Source: an uncultured Lamprocystis sp.
Lineage (GTDB): Bacteria; Pseudomonadota; Gammaproteobacteria; Chromatiales; Chromatiaceae
Direction of reading: 5' to 3'
DNA: 46,562 nt
Assembly (NCBI RefSeq): GCF_903933125.1
Contig: NZ_CAIZIZ010000411.1
Location: 1-46,562 of the forward strand
The notes beneath the pieces are model-generated. The model did no database searches. It was given only the letters and a program-made list of their open reading frames with translations, and had not been told where the DNA came from. Of the stretch, positions 14,863-23,566 are shown one piece after another; the stretch's first letter is position 1; each line of letters starts with the position of its first letter. Position numbers and translations under genes: made by a program.

Positions 14863-17800
14863 ATGCCAAAGCTGCGCGAGATCTTTGACCTGCCGGAGCA
14901 GGTCCACCAGGGCGACTTTGTCCTTCGCTTGACGGATGGCTTGAACGCTCCCGCGGAAACCGTGCGCGACTACGTCGTCACGCCCCAGTTGGTGAAGTGC
15001 TTTGATCAGGCACTCGGTGTGGTCAAGGGTGCGATCGACAGCCGGATCAGCAAGGGCGCGTATCTGCACGGCAGTTTCGGCTCGGGTAAGAGCCACTTCA
15101 TGGTCATCCTGTCGCTGCTGCTCCGCGGCGACGCCACGGCTCGCGGTAAGCCCGAGCTGGCCGCGGTGGTGTCCAAGCACAACGGCTGGACCCAGGGCAA
15201 AAAATTCCTGGTCGTGCCGTACCACATGATCAATGCCGAGACGCTGGAGTCGGCACTGTTCTCGGGCTACGCCGAACTGACCGCCCGCCTGCACCCGGAC
15301 GCGCCGAGCCCTGGCTTTTACCAGAGTGAGGGCATGCTCAACGATGCCCAGAAGATGCGCACGAACATGGGTGACGAGGCCTTCTTCCGCACCCTGAACG
15401 GCGGGACCGGAGCGGCCACCGGGGGCGGCGGCTGGGGACGTGTCACGCAGACCTGGGCCGCCGCCCGCTTCGAGGCCACGCTAAAGGTGCCGCCCGGCAG
15501 CCGGGAGCGCTTCCAACTGGTCGGGGCGCTGACCCGCGCCTTCTATGGCAGCGTGAGCCACCTGTCGGCCTCGCAGCGCGAGCTGTACACATCGCTCGAC
15601 GAAGGCTTGTCGGCGATGTCGCATCATGCCAAGGATCTGGGCTATGACGCCATTATCCTATTCTTGGACGAGTTCATCCTGTGGCTCGCCAGTCGGGCGG
15701 CCGATGTGGCCTGGGTTGCCCGTGAAGGGCAAAAGGTGGCGAAGCTGGTTGAGTCGAACAACGCCGACCGACCGACCCCCATTGTCAGCTTCATGGCCCG
15801 CCAGCGCGATCTGCGCGAACTGGTTGGCGAGCACATGCCCGGTGCGGAGCAGTTGTCGTTTGCCGACACGCTGCAATGGTGGGAGGCGCGCTTCGACAAG
15901 GTGAACCTGGAGGACCGCAACCTGCCGGAGATCGCCAAGAAGCGCTTGCTGCGCACCCGCGGCCCGGCCGAGGAGGCGCTGCTCAAGGGTGCGATCAACA
16001 AGCTGCTCAGCAGCCAGCCCGAGGTGCTGCAAACCCTGCTGACGCGCGACGGCGATCAGCAGATGTTGCAGGACCTGTATCCGTTCACACCGGCGCTGGT
16101 TCAGACCTTGATCGCCGTGTCGTCGATGCTGCAGCGCGAGCGCACGGCGCTCAAGCTGATGCTGCAGATGCTGGTGGACAAGGCCGACACGCTGGAGATT
16201 GGCGACGTGATCCCCGTGGGCGATCTGTTCGACGTGATTGCCGATGGCGACGAGCCCTTCACCCACGGCATCAAGCTCTTCTTTGAGCAGGCCAAGCAAC
16301 TCTGGCGGCGTCGCTTGTTGCCGATTCTGGAAACCCAGCACGGCGTGACCTGGGAAGACATCGCGCTGGGCAAGGCCGACGCCAAGAAAGCGGCCGCCCT
16401 GCAAAACGACGCGCGTCTCATCAAGACCCTGGTGTTGGCCGCCTTGGTCCCCGAGGTAGACGCCCTGAAGAACCTGACGCCGACCAAGCTGGCGGCGCTG
16501 AACCACGGCACCATTCGCACGCCGGTGCCCGGCAGCGAGGGCATCACGGTACTGACCAAGCTCAAACGTTGGGCGGGTCAGGCCGGTGAAATCAAGATCG
16601 CCGACGACTCGCCGAACCCGATCGTGTCGGTGGAAGTCGCCAAAGTGGACACCGACGCCATTCTGGCCAATGCGATGTCATTCGACACGCAGGGGAACCG
16701 GCAGGCCGAGGTCAGGCAACTGATCACCGACGGATTGGGACTCGCTGACGTTGGCTCAAGCCTGCTGCCGCCGGAACTGGAGATCAGTTGGCGCGGCTCG
16801 CGCCGCAACGCGGAGATTCTATTCGGCAATGTCCGGGAGCAATCGTTCGACACCCTGAAGGGGCGTGAAGGCATCTGGCGCATCCTGATCGACTTCCCGT
16901 TTGACCACCAACCGGAACACGGGCCGCAGGACGATGTGGCCAAGATCAACGGCTTCCTCAACGACGGTCGGGTCGGGCGCTCCATGGCCTGGCTGCCGTC
17001 CTTTCTGTCACCCAACACCCAGGACCAGTTGGGCCGGCTGGTGGTCATCAATTTCGTCCTGCGCGGGAACAACCTGGACCAGTACGCCAGCCAACTGTCG
17101 CAGGCCGACCGTGAGCAGGCCCGCGTGCTGCTGACGAACCAGCGGGACCAACTGCGCCAGTTCATTCGCAACTGCCTGAACTCGGCCTACGGACTCAACA
17201 GCGTGGCTCAAGAGGCGCTGGACCCCGCGCAAACGCTCGACGAGCACTATTTCAGCCTCGATCCTTCGTTGGTCTTGCGCCCCCCGGTCGCAGCCAATTT
17301 CAAAGATGCGTTCGAGAAGCTGACCGAACAAGCGCTGGACTACGAGTTTCCGGCCCACCCGCACTTTGATGCCGAACCCAGGCCGATCGCGGTCAAACGC
17401 CTCGCGGATCTGATGGTGCTGGCAGCCCAGAAGCCCGCCCATCGGGTGGAACTCGAAGCCTCCCTGCGGGACGACGCCAAGCGCATCGCACCCAGGCTCG
17501 ATCTGGCCGAGGTCGGCGAAGCGGCGTTGCAGTTGCGTGATGACTGGTCGCAGCACTTCGCGCGACAGATCGCCCAGCAGTCAGGCCACGAGCCCACCGT
17601 GACCGATCTGCGCCGCTGGCTGGACCTTCCCGACCGGCGCGGGCTGCGCGAAGACCTGCAAGACCTGGTGATCCTGACCTGGTTGGCCAAGAGCAATCGC
17701 TCCTTGTACCGCTTCGGCCAACCGTTCAAGGGCGAAATCGGCAACGTGCCCAACGAATGTGAAGTGCGCGAGCAGCCCTTGCCGACGACAACCGAGTGGG

Positions 17801-18561
17801 ACAAGGCCACCAAGCTCGCTGGAGAGATGCTGGACCCGGCCATGGCCGCGTTGTATCGGTCGGCGCCGGGGTTGGTGGAGTTTTCTCGCGCGGCACGCCG
17901 GCGGGTCACCGACACGGCAGCCCATCTGCAGAGCTACGTGCGTGTGGTCGATCAGTTGATGACCTTGGTGCAGACCGATGTTGTAGCCGGTGGCGAACCC
18001 GCCCTTCGTAAAACCGGTGCGATACGCCTGCGCGACTGGTTTGCCGCCATGGAATGCAGCAGTTCCGAGATTGACCTCGTCACGAGCGTGTCCAGGCTGG
18101 ATTTCAGTACCGAAGAGATCGCCGAAGCCAAGGCGGTTCTTGGTGGAGTCCAGGCGCTGGCGCGGGTCGAGGCCAAGCAATACCTGGTCAACAGCCTGCG
18201 CTCGATCGCGAGCGGCAGCGGTGCGTTTGCGCCGCGCGCCAACCAGATTCTGGAAAGCCTTGCGCACGCCGTTCTTCGCTACGAATACGTCGATGCACTC
18301 CAAACCGCGGTCGCACAGTTCGAACGCGATGCGGGAACGCTGATGGCCGATGTCGCCAACCGGGCGACGCCGCCGAGCCCGCGGCCTCAGCCCATTCCTG
18401 AGCCGCCGCCGGAACCCGGTATGAAAGCTGCGCAGCGCATTGAGCGCTCCAGGCTGGTGAAGACCGATGCCCTGAAGGCATTGGCCGACGCGCGCGCGCT
18501 GCTTGAGGGGCTGGGTGAAGTCAGTGTGGATATTCAGATCGTGATCCGGGAACAGGAATGA
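14863..18561 (+). CDS. pglY: BREX type 2/Pgl P-loop ATPase PglY
   Basis: A 1232-residue large ATPase of the PglY/BrxC group. Walker A is GSFGSGKS at residues 70-77 and Walker B is ILFLDE with D269 and E270. The extended alpha-helical remainder is typical of this family, and a Pro-rich linker (PSPRPQPIPEPPPEP) lies near residue 1180. The frame stays open further upstream, but the ATG at 14863 is preceded by AAAAGGGAT and gives the MPKLREIFDLPEQVH start I expect for the family. The stop overlaps the pglZ start by 4 bp (ATGA), so the two are translationally coupled. In BREX this ATPase is essential for both defence and methylation; its precise mechanism is not settled. Confidence 0.92.
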   Translation: MPKLREIFDLPEQVHQGDFVLRLTDGLNAPAETVRDYVVTPQLVKCFDQALGVVKGAIDSRISKGAYLHGSFGSGKSHFMVILSLLLRGDATARGKPELAAVVSKHNGWTQGKKFLVVPYHMINAETLESALFSGYAELTARLHPDAPSPGFYQSEGMLNDAQKMRTNMGDEAFFRTLNGGTGAATGGGGWGRVTQTWAAARFEATLKVPPGSRERFQLVGALTRAFYGSVSHLSASQRELYTSLDEGLSAMSHHAKDLGYDAIILFLDEFILWLASRAADVAWVAREGQKVAKLVESNNADRPTPIVSFMARQRDLRELVGEHMPGAEQLSFADTLQWWEARFDKVNLEDRNLPEIAKKRLLRTRGPAEEALLKGAINKLLSSQPEVLQTLLTRDGDQQMLQDLYPFTPALVQTLIAVSSMLQRERTALKLMLQMLVDKADTLEIGDVIPVGDLFDVIADGDEPFTHGIKLFFEQAKQLWRRRLLPILETQHGVTWEDIALGKADAKKAAALQNDARLIKTLVLAALVPEVDALKNLTPTKLAALNHGTIRTPVPGSEGITVLTKLKRWAGQAGEIKIADDSPNPIVSVEVAKVDTDAILANAMSFDTQGNRQAEVRQLITDGLGLADVGSSLLPPELEISWRGSRRNAEILFGNVREQSFDTLKGREGIWRILIDFPFDHQPEHGPQDDVAKINGFLNDGRVGRSMAWLPSFLSPNTQDQLGRLVVINFVLRGNNLDQYASQLSQADREQARVLLTNQRDQLRQFIRNCLNSAYGLNSVAQEALDPAQTLDEHYFSLDPSLVLRPPVAANFKDAFEKLTEQALDYEFPAHPHFDAEPRPIAVKRLADLMVLAAQKPAHRVELEASLRDDAKRIAPRLDLAEVGEAALQLRDDWSQHFARQIAQQSGHEPTVTDLRRWLDLPDRRGLREDLQDLVILTWLAKSNRSLYRFGQPFKGEIGNVPNECEVREQPLPTTTEWDKATKLAGEMLDPAMAALYRSAPGLVEFSRAARRRVTDTAAHLQSYVRVVDQLMTLVQTDVVAGGEPALRKTGAIRLRDWFAAMECSSSEIDLVTSVSRLDFSTEEIAEAKAVLGGVQALARVEAKQYLVNSLRSIASGSGAFAPRANQILESLAHAVLRYEYVDALQTAVAQFERDAGTLMADVANRATPPSPRPQPIPEPPPEPGMKAAQRIERSRLVKTDALKALADARALLEGLGEVSVDIQIVIREQE

Positions 18562-20753
18562 AGGTTCCGGCTCACCAGATCAGTCTTCAGGCCAAGCAGG
18601 CCCATGAGGCAGACCCGCCCGCACGATTCATTCTGCTGCGGCTGCCGCCGGATGCCTTCGCTGGTACGGCGGTGGATGTGAACGCCGAGCGCTGGCCAGT
18701 GGCGGCCTGCAGTTCCCCGTTGTCGGTTCGTGACGCCATGCGCCGCCATTCAACGAGCACGACGCCCGTGATCTTGCTGTTCTGCGGCAATGAGAGTGAC
18801 TTGGGCTCTGACGTACTGGCCCGTTGCGCCAAGCGGCGCGCCATCACGCACGACCTGTGGCAGACCGTCTTGGCTCTGTTTCGGGCAGCGCATATTGATC
18901 CGCGATTGGCCCGCCACCGCTGGTTGGCTGAACTGCTCGTGCGCTACATGCCGGCTGATGGCTATGCGCCAGTTCGGTCGCTCGTGCTGGATCAGGACCG
19001 CGCGTGGAAAGAGCTGTTCCGGGTCGTGCTGGGCTTCGAGTCTTATCCGCCGACCGAACTTGACCTGCTGAAGTGGGCCGGCGATGCCCAACGGCGAGAG
19101 CAATTCAAGACGCTGGAAGACACCGCGCGTCAGGAAGCAGTCCAACAACTTTGCGAGACGCTCGGCGAACTGGTGAGCTTCGTCTTTGCGGCCATCGAGA
19201 CTGGCAGTGCCGACGCGTTGGTCGCCATCGCCATGCTTTGTGAAGCCTTGGAAGACAAGGCCGCCGGGACCGAAGCCAATCGGGCAAAGGTTGCAGCCCG
19301 GCTCGAAGTGCTGTTCGATGGACTGACGATCTCCTCGCACACCACACATCAACTGGCTGGAGCAGCCGACGCCTGGTTCGACCGCGCCACAGCGGCGGCT
19401 AAACAGCAAGAGGTTGCCAGGTATGAGTCCTTGGTGACGCAACTGAAGGCAGAGTCACTGGCGGCACATGCACGGTACGGGAGCGCGGCACTGCGCGAGA
19501 AGACAACGGCCTTCGCTGGCGCGTTGAACGAACTCAACTTGGTCGAGGCCATCTCGCGGTTTGGGCGTCTGATGGCCCATCGCGGACCGGTACTGAACAG
19601 TCGCTCTGCGCTCCGATGCAAGATGGCTGTCCGGCTGGTGAGCTGGCTCACGCAGACCGCCAATGCCTTTCCCTCGGCATTGGACATGCTGGCCGAGCAG
19701 TATCGCAACGAGATTGCGTGGGTGGACTGGGCGCTGACGGTCCTGCTGGAGGGCGACGACTCCGCTGACTTGGCGAACGCCTATGGACTGCTGCGCGAGA
19801 ATACGCGTGCTCGCAGGGATTTGTTCGATCGCCAGTTCGCCGAGTCGCTGACGGCTGATCAGCCAAACGGGACCTCTTTGATTGCGATCGAGGACGCGCT
19901 CGACACGTGCGTCGCACCGATCGCCATGGCCGGGCGCAGCTTACTCATCGTCGTGGATGGAATGAGCATCCCCGTGTTCCTTGAGCTGCACCACAGCCTG
20001 ACCGATCATGGCTGGGTTCAGTTCGAACGTGGCGAGGGGACATGCTCAACCTTGTTGGCCATGTTGCCGTCCACAACAGAGGCATCCAGGACTTCGCTGC
20101 TTTGCGGCAGCGCTTGCGCGGGTTCAGCAGCGACGGAGAGGTCAGCATTCAGTGCCTACCCTTCGCTCGTTGCCCCGTCGGTAGCGGGCAAGCCGCCGGC
20201 GATTTTTCACAAGCGAGACTTGCTCGACAGTTCCGGCGTCACCCTTTCGGATGATCTGAGAACAGCCCTGAGCGACACGCGGCAGCGGGTCGTTGCCGTG
20301 GTGATCAATGCGGTGGACGACCACTTGATGAAATCCGACCAATTGCGACTTCGCTGGGATATCGCACAGTTCAAGGGACTGGACGCACTGCTGGCGGAAG
20401 CACGGTCCTCCGACCGGCTCGTGATATTCACCAGCGACCATGGCCACGTCCTTGACCAAGACACGATGATGCAAGGCGCAAGTCCGAATGCGCGATGGCG
20501 CGAACCGAATCTGGAGTCCTATCCCGGCGAGATTGCCCTGAAGAGTAAGCGAATCAAGGCTGCCAGCGGCATGGATGAGGTTGTTCTGGCTTGGAACAGC
20601 AAGTTGCGCTATGCCGGCAAGCGCAATGGCTACCACGGAGGTTGTGCCCCGGCCGAAGCACTCGTCCCCTTCGCAACGTACCGCTATGGCATCAAGGCTG
20701 TGGACGGTTGGAGTATTCGGGACGAAACGGCGCCCGACTGGTGGCAGGCATGA
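18558..20753 (+). CDS. pglZ: BREX type 2/Pgl alkaline-phosphatase-fold protein PglZ
   Basis: A 731-residue protein with the C-terminal PglZ domain of the alkaline phosphatase superfamily. Expected metal-site and nucleophile elements are visible in order: VVDGMS with D467, LPSTTEASRTSLLCG with T506/T507 as candidate nucleophile, TSDHGH with D627/H628, and YHGGCAPAEALVP with H693. The N-terminal ~450 residues are helical and lack recognisable motifs. PglZ is the signature protein of BREX systems and interacts with PglX in studied systems (family knowledge). It overlaps pglY by 4 bp and is followed 63 bp later by the ATPase gene of the Septu-like pair, so all four genes from pglY to the HNH gene can share one transcript. 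Confidence 0.92.
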   Translation: MKVPAHQISLQAKQAHEADPPARFILLRLPPDAFAGTAVDVNAERWPVAACSSPLSVRDAMRRHSTSTTPVILLFCGNESDLGSDVLARCAKRRAITHDLWQTVLALFRAAHIDPRLARHRWLAELLVRYMPADGYAPVRSLVLDQDRAWKELFRVVLGFESYPPTELDLLKWAGDAQRREQFKTLEDTARQEAVQQLCETLGELVSFVFAAIETGSADALVAIAMLCEALEDKAAGTEANRAKVAARLEVLFDGLTISSHTTHQLAGAADAWFDRATAAAKQQEVARYESLVTQLKAESLAAHARYGSAALREKTTAFAGALNELNLVEAISRFGRLMAHRGPVLNSRSALRCKMAVRLVSWLTQTANAFPSALDMLAEQYRNEIAWVDWALTVLLEGDDSADLANAYGLLRENTRARRDLFDRQFAESLTADQPNGTSLIAIEDALDTCVAPIAMAGRSLLIVVDGMSIPVFLELHHSLTDHGWVQFERGEGTCSTLLAMLPSTTEASRTSLLCGSACAGSAATERSAFSAYPSLVAPSVAGKPPAIFHKRDLLDSSGVTLSDDLRTALSDTRQRVVAVVINAVDDHLMKSDQLRLRWDIAQFKGLDALLAEARSSDRLVIFTSDHGHVLDQDTMMQGASPNARWREPNLESYPGEIALKSKRIKAASGMDEVVLAWNSKLRYAGKRNGYHGGCAPAEALVPFATYRYGIKAVDGWSIRDETAPDWWQA

Positions 20754-20816
20754 TGGGGTGCGAGATCTTTGATGACATCGAAGAGAACAACCCTGTCTGG
20801 ACCGCAGGATAAAACC

Positions 20817-22109
20817 ATGCTAAAACACTTGAAATTGACAAACATTGGCCCGGCCGACACCGCGCTGGAGTTTGGCACGCGCCTGAATCTGATTACTGGG
20901 GATAATGGTCTTGGCAAGAGCTTTTTGCTCGACATTGCCTGGTGGGCGATGACGCGAAAATGGCCTGCTGAAGTGAATCCGAAACTGACGGCGGGCAAGA
21001 TAGCACTCCCCACTGATAAGAAGAAAAAAGCGGAGATTGGCTTCTCTTTTACCGGTGTTTCAAAAACGAAGGCGAATGTGATTGCTTTTGAGCCGCGGCT
21101 GCAGAGTTGGAACATTCCGCGCGGTCGGCCCGCCAATCCCGGCTTGGTTTTCTACGCCATGGCCGATGGCAGCTTTGCAGTGTGGGATCCTGCGCGTAAC
21201 TATTGGAAAACCAGGGCAGACGATGCCTTGGATCGCCCCCCGGCCTATGTATTCAGCCCCAAAGAGGTCTGGGATGGGTTGCAACGTGATGATGGCTCCT
21301 GGCTTTGTAATGGTTTGATCCGTGACTGGGCGAGTTGGCAAAAGGAAAAGGGCCGGGCTTTGGACTACCTGGTGGCGGTGTTGGCGTCGCTATCGCCCTC
21401 TTCGGCGGAGCGGCTCCAACCAGGCGCGCTGACTCGCATCAGTCTGGACGATGTACGTGATATGCCGACACTGAAAATGCCCTACGGGCAGGACGTGGCG
21501 GTCGTGCATGCCTCGTCGGGCATGCGCCGGATCATCTCCCTAGCCTATTTCCTGGTTTGGTGTTGGGAAGAACATTTAAAGGCCAAGGAATTGTTGGGTG
21601 AAGAACCCGAAACCAAGACGACCTTTCTGATCGATGAAGTGGAATCCCACCTCCATCCAAGATGGCAGCGCACGGTGGTTCCTGCGCTGATGCAGGTGAT
21701 GGCGAAGTTAACGACTTCCGCTAAGGTTCAGTTGATTGCAGTGACTCATTCGCCGCTGATCATGGCCTCAGTCGAACCACAGTTTGACGATCAGCAGGAT
21801 ACTTGGTGGGACTTGGACTTGGTGCGTCATCAGGGCAACAGGACCCCCACTGTAGTGTTCAGTAACCGGCGCTTTGTGCGTCTTGGTGATGTGTCGCGAT
21901 GGCTGGTGAGCGAGGCATTTGATTTGGGCAGCGCCCGGTCCCTTGAAGTCGAAGACGTGTTAGAGCAGGCGGCGCAAATCTTGTCGGAAGAAGTGATTGA
22001 CCACGCAAAGGCTAAAGCGCTTGACGTGAAGTTGCGCACGCTGCTGGGCGACACCGATCCGTTTTGGGTTCGCTGGCGCTTCGTCGGCGAGAAGCAGGGG
22101 TGGTTGTGA
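20817..22109 (+). CDS. Septu PtuA-like ABC/AAA ATPase
   Basis: A 430-residue ATPase of the OLD/RecF/SMC-like ABC class. Walker A is GDNGLGKS (28-35), an ABC-signature-like ASSGMRRIISLAYF lies near residue 230, Walker B is FLIDEVESHLHP with D273/E274, and the switch His is H311 in VTHSPLI. No TOPRIM or nuclease domain follows, so any nuclease activity should come from the neighbouring HNH protein. ATPase plus HNH protein is the Septu (PtuA/PtuB) arrangement, also used as the effector of some retrons; no reverse transcriptase is present here. The chosen ATG has GCAGGA upstream; an earlier in-frame ATG at 20769 would add 16 residues lacking family similarity. Its base composition is more A/T-rich than the pgl genes. 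The assignment to PtuA is by architecture. Confidence 0.8.
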   Translation: MLKHLKLTNIGPADTALEFGTRLNLITGDNGLGKSFLLDIAWWAMTRKWPAEVNPKLTAGKIALPTDKKKKAEIGFSFTGVSKTKANVIAFEPRLQSWNIPRGRPANPGLVFYAMADGSFAVWDPARNYWKTRADDALDRPPAYVFSPKEVWDGLQRDDGSWLCNGLIRDWASWQKEKGRALDYLVAVLASLSPSSAERLQPGALTRISLDDVRDMPTLKMPYGQDVAVVHASSGMRRIISLAYFLVWCWEEHLKAKELLGEEPETKTTFLIDEVESHLHPRWQRTVVPALMQVMAKLTTSAKVQLIAVTHSPLIMASVEPQFDDQQDTWWDLDLVRHQGNRTPTVVFSNRRFVRLGDVSRWLVSEAFDLGSARSLEVEDVLEQAAQILSEEVIDHAKAKALDVKLRTLLGDTDPFWVRWRFVGEKQGWL

Positions 22110-22708
22110 TGATCCCTATTGCAGCACAGCCCGAACCAACTGATTTTGATGCCGAAGTTCGCAAGAAAGGTCTGGCGCATCTCAGAAAGAAAGGAATTCC
22201 CTTGGATCAGCCCTTGCCCCCGAAGGCAAAAATTGAGCCTTACTGGCGTGCGTGCTTGACGGACCTGCATCAGGCCTATGGCGGAATTTGTGCTTACCTG
22301 GGTGTCTTTTTCGAGCGTGTAATGGGTGGCGGTAGCGTGGATCATTTCATTGCGAAGTCCAGTCATGCTGGCTTGGCATACGAATGGAGTAACTACCGGT
22401 TGGCGTGTTCGACAATGAATAGCCGTAAGCGCGAGTACAACGACGTCCTGGACCCTTTTTTCCTTGCGCCAGACCTGTTTCGATTGCAGCTTTCAACGGG
22501 GCATATTTATCCTAACCCTCGGCTTGAAGCACGTTCGATGCGTATCGTGGAAGAGACCATCGCGAGACTTGGGCTTGATGATCCGCCGTGTCGAGAGCTA
22601 CGCACATGTTGGTACCAAGACTATCTGGAGTATTGCTTGCCGGCTGAATACTTGAGGCAGAAGTCTCCTTTTGTTTGGCAAGAAGCCAAGCGACAGGGAC
22701 TGCTATAG
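22109..22708 (+). CDS. Septu PtuB-like HNH-fold protein with degenerate zinc knuckles
   Basis: A 199-residue protein of the TIGR02646/PtuB-like HNH group. The beta-beta-alpha metal core is visible: VDHFIAKS with H79, then YEWSNYRLAC and STMNSRK with N104. Normal members carry two CxxC knuckles (CxYC and CxxCN). Here they read CAYL (C61, L64) and CSTM (C100, M103), so one Cys of each pair is gone while the HNH residues remain. It starts with an ATG that shares its A with the stop of the ATPase gene (TGATG), so the two are surely coupled. In Septu the pair cleaves DNA or RNA on phage infection; whether this variant still cleaves is uncertain. It is the last gene before the convergent ssrA. Confidence 0.75.
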   Translation: MIPIAAQPEPTDFDAEVRKKGLAHLRKKGIPLDQPLPPKAKIEPYWRACLTDLHQAYGGICAYLGVFFERVMGGGSVDHFIAKSSHAGLAYEWSNYRLACSTMNSRKREYNDVLDPFFLAPDLFRLQLSTGHIYPNPRLEARSMRIVEETIARLGLDDPPCRELRTCWYQDYLEYCLPAEYLRQKSPFVWQEAKRQGLL

Positions 22709-22741
22709 CCTTCCAACCTGATATCCGGACAGACCCTTGGT

Positions 22742-22770
22742 GTAGGGGCGGGTTTGAAACCCGCCCCTAC
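22742..22770. repeat. Perfect palindromic hairpin downstream of the HNH gene
   Basis: GTAGGGGCGGGTTT and AAACCCGCCCCTAC form a perfect 14-bp palindrome around one G. This type of hairpin is widespread as an intergenic repeat in bacteria. It begins 33 bp after the HNH stop and could stabilise or end the defence transcript, though there is no T-run. Confidence 0.75.
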
Positions 22771-22852
22771 GTCCGGTTATAACGTCCGACGACTATATGA
22801 GTGACCCACAAGCAGCAGACGATAGCGCATAACGTGACAAAGAGATGGGCAT

Positions 22853-22883
22853 AAAAAAACCCCAACCGAAATCGGTTGAGGTT
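22853..22883 (-). terminator. Rho-independent terminator of ssrA
   Basis: Minus-strand reading AACCTCAACCGA-TTT-CGGTTGGGGTT followed by a run of T. It lies directly after the tmRNA 3' end. The plus strand has no T-run, so it should not stop the convergent defence transcript. Confidence 0.85.
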
Positions 22884-22890
22884 CTGTGCT

Positions 22891-23246
22891 TGGTGGAGGC
22901 GGCGGGAATCGAACCCGCGTCCGCAAGCCCTCTGCCGTTGGATACTACATGCTTATCCTTTCTATTATTTTTAACCTTCCCGCGCCCGAAAGGCAGGACG
23001 CACGGTCGGCGATTCCGTTAGGTTTTAGCAGCTCAGGTCCGGACTCCCGTCACCGCGATCCTATGTGTTGTTACCCCTGGAACCCAGCACCCACAGGCAA
23101 GTACTGGCCAGAGGCCCGCTGGGATTAAGCAGCGAGAGCGTAGTTGTCGTCGTTGGCAACTAGAATTTGCGGACGGTTTTACGAGGTACCCGCACCTCGG
23201 CATGCACCTCGAGTTTCGCGACCCACGTCGAAACCAAGTCGCCCCC
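22891..23246 (-). ncRNA. ssrA: tmRNA (ssrA), one-piece
   Basis: A 356-nt tmRNA with encoded CCA. The acceptor stem pairs 5' GGGGGCG with CGCCUCC before ACCA, and the T-arm contains GGTTCGATTCC. The 5' part, GGGGGCGACTTGGTTTCGAC and onward, is the classic gammaproteobacterial tmRNA start. The tag reading frame at 23157-23125 encodes ANDDNYALAA then TAA, one residue away from the E. coli tag ANDENYALAA. tmRNA with SmpB rescues stalled ribosomes and marks the incomplete proteins for proteolysis. The smpB gene lies upstream on the same strand. The 3' end of ssrA is a well-known integration site for islands, and the defence genes end about 180 bp from it. Confidence 0.96.
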
Positions 23247-23323
23247 TAAGTGTCATCTCAGACTATAGGGGCTCGGGGGCTTTTCGGCAAGTCCGTCGGC
23301 GTGACTTTTACCCGTCGTTGTCG

Positions 23324-23345
23324 GGCCTCGATGATCGACCCGGCC
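23324..23345 (+). repeat. 22-bp dispersed repeat, copy 7
   Basis: Reads GGCCTCGATGATCGACCCGG then CC. It is more diverged but keeps the frame, length and GGCC ends. As in copy 4, a CCAG...CTGG stem follows directly. Confidence 0.5.
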
Positions 23346-23423
23346 AGTGCCCGTAAGTGGCGCACTGGAGATACTAACAGCCACGGAAGGAGCATCAGCC
23401 ATCCCGGAAGATGAATGCTCTCC

Positions 23424-23517
23424 GTGGGAGCGGCGTCCCGCCGCGATGCGGTGCCGCGGCGACCGCGAACGTTGCGGTGACGCGCCCGGCCCCATCGCGG
23501 CGGGACGCCGCTCCCAC
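23424..23517. repeat. REP-like long hairpin with perfect 25-bp arms
   Basis: Arms 23424-23448 and 23493-23517 are perfect 25-bp inverted copies beginning GTGGGAGCGGCGTCCCGCCG, with a 44-nt GC-rich centre. The end sequence resembles intergenic REP elements common in gammaproteobacteria. It lies between smpB and ssrA and could end the smpB transcript or mark a small mobile unit. Confidence 0.85.
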
Positions 23518-23566
23518 AGCGGTTTAGCCCAAGTCCCGCTCGGTCTATCATCGTCGGCGGCCGGCC

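Noticed and set aside
20750-20812. 20-codon frame overlapping the pglZ stop
   Set aside because: It starts at an ATGATG on the stop codon and could be a coupling peptide, but nothing beyond position supports it.
20817-22708. Retron effector module
   Set aside because: The ATPase-HNH pair also occurs with retrons, but no reverse transcriptase or msr/msd-like RNA lies nearby.
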